In this document: positions 60,379-64,000 of the stretch, piece after piece | Layout of the letters: every line of letters begins with the position of its first letter | How positions within the stretch are numbered: the stretch's first letter is position 1 | Assembly (NCBI GenBank): GCA_033980235.1 | Contig: CM067066.1 | Coordinates: forward strand, 40,109,455 to 40,173,454 | Direction: 5' to 3' | Origin: Diadema setosum | Lineage: Eukaryota; Echinodermata; Echinoidea; Diadematoida; Diadematidae | Length of the DNA stretch: 64,000 nucleotides | Program-made: the position numbers and the translations under genes | The notes under the pieces: generated by a model | Databases searched by the model: none | Told to the model about the DNA's origin: nothing | The model's input: only the letters and a program-made list of their open reading frames with translations

Positions 60379-60548
60379 CGGCGGGGACATATATTACGCA
60401 CTGCATTACGCACTGCGTAATTTCTACTTTTCCTTGTTTTTGTTTTGTTTTTCTTATAATATAGCAACATCAGTATATCATGACTTTTATGGTCATTGCT
60501 TCGTTTGTCTTTGAAGGTTTTTTTTTTTCCCCTTACCTAAATTGTGAT

Positions 60549-60562
60549 CAGCAGGGGGCAGT
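60549..60562 (+). promoter_or_regulatory. CTCF-like core motif
   Basis: CAGCAGGGGGCAGT resembles the vertebrate CTCF core (CAnnAGGGGGCR). One short motif has low specificity. Confidence 0.2.
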
Positions 60563-61099
60563 CTCGACATTGTAAGGAAGGCTTATGGGTCACTGCACTT
60601 CATTGAAATAATGACTCTGAGGCATCAGCTATCGGAGAGACTGGTATCTCTTCTCCTTTTTACCTTTTGAGAGATGATGTCAGGTTTAGTGCACTCCTGT
60701 ACTGTCGCAGGTTTCTTTATGCAACGCAAATCACTGAAATTTGTGTCAGGCTCGGTGTGGGAGCCAAACTCAAAGATTTATTGTGGATATTTTCGGTCGC
60801 ATTATCGCTTCAGACCGAGTAGATACACTGTGAGAATTGGCAGGAATCCTCCTGATATTTGATGCATTTAGTTTTTCCACTATCACCCTCCGTGTGGCTC
60901 CTCAAATCATCTTAGTGCATTCCACTTACGCATTGCAGTCATAGTAATTTACAAGCTCTCGCATCCCTTCCCCCCCCCCCCATCTTTCTCAGAGAACTTC
61001 AACATCATTAGCGTCATCATATTTATCAGCGCCTTCTATTTTTTTGTCACGTAAAGCCGACATGCAAATAAATCGGGTCACAAAAGTACATCGCACTCA

Positions 61100-62350
61100 T
61101 TAGGAGAGGAGAAGGGAAAAAAGGCAACACGCGGGGACCCTTCCCCACACATCACGTAACCACCCCACATCTGCATATTTGCACTTTTTAGCGAGCTCAT
61201 TTAGAGCCGAAAACCACTTGAAACCTGATATGCTGCCCGGCCTTCCTGCCTTCGCCGCACTAATTCCGGTCTTTCCCCCAAGGGCCCCCAGCGGTGTTCG
61301 CCGAAGCCAATAATCTGATTAACGTTGCACTTGTGAATATTCATGACTTGACACATTTTCATTTTGAAAAAGAACAGCTAATTATCTGGCTGCAATTTGC
61401 CTCTTCTCCTTGCGCTGTTTACGCTGTGCACAACACTTGTGCCTTGATGAGTGAAATACACAGCCTATACCAAATATGGCCGAATTCCCCCCCCCCCCCC
61501 CCTCTCTCACACAGACGTTTAATACCATTTGGCCAGCTTCACACACTGGAGATGTGAGAATCACTCTCCCACTGAGTAGACCTTTGCCAGTACAAGCCTA
61601 AGCCGAGATATTTGGCTGCCAAATGTGAAAAGTGGTTTAGGGAGAAAACTTTTATCACTCTTAATGAGCATTTTGTCTGAAATATGAAGGGAATTATGAT
61701 TTTAATGGAAATGCCCTTTTACGTACAGACATATGTTAATGTATGTATAGCAACAACTTTTCCCCCCTTGGGAGTAAGGGTTTCCTTTTTACATCTTGGC
61801 TGAGTCCAATTTGCTCATTAAATCCTACTAAGGGGTAATTAGTCAATTTTTGAAGGGGTTTGAAAGGGCACGGTCCCAAAGACAAATTGGATTAGGGGTA
61901 ATGATGGTGACTCCCTAATGGGCCAACGTGGGCTTTGATCGCCCTCTCCACACCGACTCTTAATTACGTCTTGAATGTGTGCCGCTGCTCCATCCTTCCC
62001 CCAGCTGGGCGTCTGATGCTGTCGTCACGGTAATTAATTTGTTAACAACAACAAATTGGAAGATTCACCCTTTTCTCCCTTGTTAGTGTCGTCAAGAAAG
62101 CTAATTGCGCGTCATTCTAGGATTTCTCCGTAATATCTTATCCAGAGATAGGAGGAGAGGTGGGATTGGCTGATATCTTTCCCTTCTCTGTTCTCTCTTT
62201 TTTTCCCCTTGTCATCATACCTGTAAGAAGTCTTCCATATTTTTGGCTACCAATTGTTTCTTCAATGATTTCTGTCACAAGTGCTTTTGTTGATCTCCCA
62301 CGAATTATAGCCAGGGCAAGAATAAATATTGGGATTATCAAATTAGAAGA
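61100..62350. promoter_or_regulatory. Low-repeat region, candidate cis-regulatory module
   Basis: Unlike the neighbouring DNA, this stretch shows no MITE ends, has mixed base composition and many homeodomain-type words (TAATCTGATTA near 61312, GGTAATTAGTC near 61835, GGATTAGGGGTAATGATGG near 61889, CGGTAATTAATTTG near 62028). CTTTGAT near 61934 is TCF-like. No coding frame is convincing. Regulatory function is inferred from composition only. Confidence 0.3.
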
Positions 62351-63593
62351 AATTTAGCATCAGCTCTCAAAAAATTATTGCAATAATCAGATCTGGCCTG
62401 TATTACATCAACTCATTTCTCATTTTTCACGATGGAAATTTGCCTCGATTAACAGTATTTCAAAAGTTTTGCATGTTTTGTTATCTTTGTTTATTTACTG
62501 CAGATCAAGAATGTGCCATACAAAGCTTGATAACTGAGAAATTTAGATGTTTAGACATAAAATTGAAATGATATAGAGAGAAAATGTGTGAAGACACAGT
62601 CATTCTTTAGTAAAGCTTCTTGCTGCAGAAATTGTGTGTATATGTATGTTTTTCCAATATGATGGACACTATTAAAATAATATTAATATTAACAGCAGGC
62701 CATATCTACCAACCAGTATTAAACTCTTCTTTGATAACCAAGGGCTAAAATTCAGTGTTATTACTACATTGCAAATATTAATGTAATACACTGTACACTC
62801 ATACGTTTGTAGAAATGTCATGTTATTGCTTTGCAAATGCATTTTGTTTGAGACATTTTCAAGTTCACCCACCACCTGTCAATATTTCTTGCAACAAAAA
62901 CGTTAGTAAATGCACTCTTTTTAATGGGGTACAGAGGAGTTTGTTGTTTTTTCTGTAATAGTAGTCACATATAGAGAATATGTGTGGAATTGCTATAAGA
63001 GATGTTCTTTATGAGGAGGTAAATGGACATGTAATTATCAGGAGCTATTCATAACTAGCAAAGATATAGAAAGCTGTAATTATAGTATGTAAAGGCTGAT
63101 ATTTTGAAGTGCTCATGAAAATAATGTTTTATCATTTCCTTTGCCAAAATTTTGATCTAAATTTGCAGTGTTTTACTCTGCCAAGCCATTTGTGGCAGCT
63201 GCATTCATACCCACCAGACTCGGATACCAAACTGGATTTTATTTTTCTTCGGTGCTGCGGTTTTTAGTAGACGATGACCTGATATAATTTATTTACAGTG
63301 CATTATTTTGTGAATAAATGCAAAAGAAAACTGCCATTTTCTGAACATGGTTGTCAGTATGAATTTCATCTTAGCGCCAGAAAAGCATTCATGCTTTACA
63401 TCAACGGTGAAGGGAGTTGTGCCCTTCTGTGTCCCAAAGTTCCACATTTCTGTTTGACATGTTATGCAAAAGTGCTAAGTCTCCCTTATTCTGCAGAAGG
63501 CTTCCAGAAAACTTCAATATCTCTTTGTGTCTAGATAAGAGAATATAAAACTCCCTGATTCAGGAATCATTTTTGGCCATTGAAATGCATGTA
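62351..63593. other. Non-coding stretch, nothing recognised
   Basis: AT-rich sequence without repeat ends or credible exons. The frame at 63298-63534 has no known domain. Confidence 0.5.
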
Positions 63594-63815
63594 CTGTAAA
63601 GTAGAAATTTTCACAGTTTTGAAATTTTCGCGCATTTCGCGCAACCAGAAACTAGCGCAAAAATAAAAGCACATGAATATTTTTGCTTGCCATATGTTCC
63701 AGTAGTTGATGTCTTCATTCCGCAGAATTAAACACACGCTAAACTCTTCTAACCTTGCTGAGCACAAAAATAAAAAATAAAAAAATTAGTCAAGAGAAAA
63801 TACCTACTTTTACAA
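63594..63815. repeat. TA-type MITE family A, copy 2
   Basis: CTGTAAAGTAGAAATTTTC at the left, CTACTTTTACAA at the right, TA on both sides. The interior GAAACTAGCGCAAA, AAAAGCAC, ATTTTTGCTTGCCATATG, CAGTAGTTGATGTCTT matches copy 1. Length 222 bp. Confidence 0.8.
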
Positions 63816-64000
63816 TATTAAACAAGTATCTCTCTGACTGCTCTGTGGGGTCTCTAAGATTTCACTGGGAGAATGTTGGCAACCCTGTGTTACGACAGTC
63901 AACATTTGTACATTGACATGACTAAGGTAGACTGATTTAGGACTTAGTGTTTATTTTGTATATCATCTTATATATTCTGTTTTCATAATCTCATCACCAT

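Larger units (their letters stand above)
58971..60389. repeat. Array-bearing element bounded by TGTCCCCGCCG / CGGCGGGGACA
   Basis: TGTCCCCGCCG at 58972 and CGGCGGGGACA near 60379 are perfect 11-bp inverted ends. Between them are a short unique stretch (ACGAGTTCGAGCAGGGGAC), a (GTCC)n microsatellite and a tandem array. The S-V-R-P frames (58920-59114, 58969-59163) are microsatellite translations. Confidence 0.6.

Overview
This window looks like non-coding-rich nuclear DNA of a marine invertebrate, most likely an echinoderm and plausibly a sea urchin. It is AT-rich, has spliced-gene signals, long introns, many short inverted-repeat (MITE-like) elements, a non-LTR retrotransposon and tandem (GTCC)n/TGACCT arrays. 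No operon, phage or bacterial feature is present. The species assignment is an inference from repeat style; I could run no search.

One cellular gene can be reconstructed with confidence. It is a thiamine triphosphatase of the CYTH family (THTPA-like) on the + strand. Exon 1 (11140..11719) holds the ExExK motif, the W-L-R-x-R and W-E-L-K strands and the D-F-G/G-E-x-E strands. The reading frame breaks in phase 1 at an AG|GTATAC donor. An exon at 53596..53717, behind a good polypyrimidine tract and in the matching phase, supplies the missing C-terminal GKLETYL strand and a stop. The joined product is 233 residues, close to the mammalian enzyme. The roughly 41.9 kb intron makes up most of the window. 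A CpG-richer stretch with a GATCACGTGATC palindrome lies upstream of the gene, and a short uORF overlaps the first ATG.

Layout. 1-8.4 kb: AT-rich, no recognised gene, a few MITEs. 8.4-9.3 kb: CpG-rich island with a minus-strand splice donor, possibly the first exon of a divergent gene. 10.2-11.7 kb: promoter and exon 1 of THTPA. 11.7-53.6 kb: the intron, packed with nested mobile elements. These include two hairpin loci built round a GCGAAGC core (15.2 and 16.7 kb), TTAA-flanked foldbacks of about 558 bp (18.9, 36.8, 47.9, 50.4 kb), TA-flanked CTGTAAAA MITEs, several GC-richer foldbacks that repeat their own terminal word internally (19.9, 27.2, 35.8, 39.5 kb), and a tandem segmental duplication at 39.2-47.9 kb. 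A LINE with an open 987-codon endonuclease/reverse-transcriptase frame (43.6-47.1 kb) is inserted in that duplication. 53.6-64 kb: the last exon, then non-coding DNA with a roughly 158-bp tandem array rich in nuclear-receptor DR1-type motifs (59.1-60.4 kb) and a low-repeat stretch at 61.1-62.3 kb that may be regulatory.

The most unusual signals are the paired GCGAAGC hairpin loci with unrelated arms, the families that share a TTYACAYT core word, and the DR1-bearing array.
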